DNA from: TMED26 sp002694075
Lineage (GTDB): Bacteria > Pseudomonadota > Alphaproteobacteria > Thalassobaculales > Thalassobaculaceae
Direction: 5' to 3'
NCBI GenBank assembly: GCA_036160575.1
Contig: JAYYDT010000059.1
Location: 1-24,548, forward strand
Length of the DNA stretch: 24,548 bases
Numbering within the stretch: the stretch's first letter is position 1; every line of letters starts with the position of its first letter. The translations under genes were made by a program, and so were the position numbers. This document shows, one piece after another, positions 23,776 through 24,548 of this stretch. Below the pieces are notes generated by a model. That model was not told the origin of the DNA, did no database searches, and saw only the letters and a list, made by a program, of their open reading frames with translations.

Positions 23776-23982
23776 ATGACCGCGGACTGGCCCAATGTCT
23801 TAACGCGCACCGGTTTGGAAGAAACCAATGCGCAATTCCCCGACGATGTGCGCGAGGCGCTGACCTCGGCGCTGAAACTGGTCGATCGGATCGAAGCTGA
23901 CCTGGGCTATGGCGACGAGCCCAGCCATGTTTTTCAGGCCGCGCGGTCCCTCGAAGCCGAGGCCAAGGACGGCGGATCATGA
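23776..23982 (+). CDS. Small GatC/AtzG-like amidase partner protein, copy 4
   Basis: A 68-residue acidic helical protein. It contains NAQFPDDVREALTSALKLVD, with the same Pro-x-x-x-Arg-Glu pattern as copies 1 and 2, and ends with GDEPSHVF (residues 46-53). AGGAG lies six bases before the ATG. The stop overlaps the ATG of the following amidase as ATGA. Context and motif, rather than overall identity, place it in the GatC/AtzG-like class. Confidence 0.7.
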   Translation: MTADWPNVLTRTGLEETNAQFPDDVREALTSALKLVDRIEADLGYGDEPSHVFQAARSLEAEAKDGGS

Positions 23983-24548
23983 GTGACGAACTTTGCTTTC
24001 TTAGCGCCGCCGAGGCCGGCCGAAAGATTGCCGCCAAGGAATTGTCATCGGTCGAACTGACCGAGGCGTTGATGCTTCGGACAGAGGCCATCGATGGGCG
24101 GTTAAATGCTTATATTCGTGTGCTCGGCGACCAGGCGCGGGCGGCCGCCGCGGCGGCCCACGCGGCTTTGGCCCACGGCGATCCGAAAGGGCCATTGCAC
24201 GGCGTGCCGGTCGCCTTGAAAGATATTATCGACTTGGCCGGGGTGCCGACGACGGCGCATTCTAAGCTTTTGCTCGATCACGTCGCCACCGCCGACGCCT
24301 TCGTGACGGCTAAGTTAAAGCAGGCCGGCTCGGTCATTACCGGCAAACTCTCCACCCATGAGTTCGCGATTGGCGGTCCGGCGTTCGATTTACCCTTTCC
24401 GCCGGCGCGCAACCCGTGGAACCTCGAACATCATCCCGGCGGTTCCTCGTCCGGCGCCGGCACCAGCGTGGCGGCGGGAATGGTTCCGGCCGCGCTGGGC
24501 AGCGACACTGGCGGCAGTGTGCGCAATCCGGCCTCGTGTTGCGGGATC
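23979..24548 (+). CDS. Amidase-signature family amidohydrolase, copy 4 (3' end outside window)
   Basis: The first 190 residues of an AS-family amidase; the frame is open at the window edge. The triad is already present: Lys81 (VALKD), Ser156 (PGGSSSGAG) and Ser180 (GSDTGGSVR), with the same numbering as copy 2. IGGPAFDLPFPPARNPWN and HSKL blocks show that it is a paralogue of the amidases at 7992 and 18612. GSVRNPASCCGI replaces their GSIRGPAAYCG. A full-length product of about 460-470 residues is expected. It belongs to a separate unit behind the fifth operator-like site. Confidence 0.9.
   Translation, partial: MSDELCFLSAAEAGRKIAAKELSSVELTEALMLRTEAIDGRLNAYIRVLGDQARAAAAAAHAALAHGDPKGPLHGVPVALKDIIDLAGVPTTAHSKLLLDHVATADAFVTAKLKQAGSVITGKLSTHEFAIGGPAFDLPFPPARNPWNLEHHPGGSSSGAGTSVAAGMVPAALGSDTGGSVRNPASCCGI

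Noticed and set aside
1..24548. CRISPR arrays, intact insertion sequences, rRNA genes
   Set aside because: No regularly spaced repeats, transposase frames with terminal repeats, or rRNA-like sequence were seen on either strand.

Overview
The window looks like a chromosomal segment of an alphaproteobacterium, probably Rhodospirillales-like. The GC content is fairly high, the left end carries ssb, gyrA and coaD next to each other, GyrA has the insertion and acidic tail common in alphaproteobacteria, and GTG and TTG starts are used. The taxonomic call is inference from gene order and protein character, not from a marker search.

Left region (1-4971) is housekeeping: the 3' part of ssb, a SAM-dependent methyltransferase, gyrA, coaD and a tRNA-Lys(UUU) gene. 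Directly after the tRNA lies a 5'-truncated, frameshifted tyrosine-recombinase remnant (5030-5607, minus strand). That is the expected scar of an element that once integrated at the tRNA. Everything to its right is accessory catabolic and transport content.

Accessory region (5672-24548): a FadR/FCD-type GntR regulator is followed by five copies of a 12-bp site, ATTGTATCCAAT or its complement (one copy with a single mismatch). Each copy lies in front of a transcription unit: (i) a DMT permease, divergent from the regulator; (ii) a small-protein/amidase pair; (iii) a minus-strand operon of eight genes, running from a peptide-type ABC importer (binding protein, two permeases, two ATPases) to an isochorismatase-like cysteine hydrolase, an asparaginase-family amidohydrolase and a second DMT permease; (iv) a plus-strand operon of two more small-protein/amidase pairs and an M20-type N-carbamoyl amidohydrolase; (v) a fourth small-protein/amidase pair, divergent from a DUF3830 protein. 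The amidase of (v) runs off the window, so the cluster continues.

The notable feature is the repeated two-gene cassette. Each of the four amidase-signature enzymes has an intact Lys-Ser-Ser triad, and each is translationally coupled to its own 68-75 residue helical protein. The four small proteins are very different overall but share a C-terminal Glu-Pro-x(1-3)-aromatic motif. They resemble the GatC/AtzG (DUF4089) class of amidase partner subunits. My reading is a locally regulated system that imports an amide-, peptide- or ureide-type compound and dismantles it through several parallel or sequential C-N hydrolysis steps, probably for nitrogen. The substrate cannot be read from sequence.
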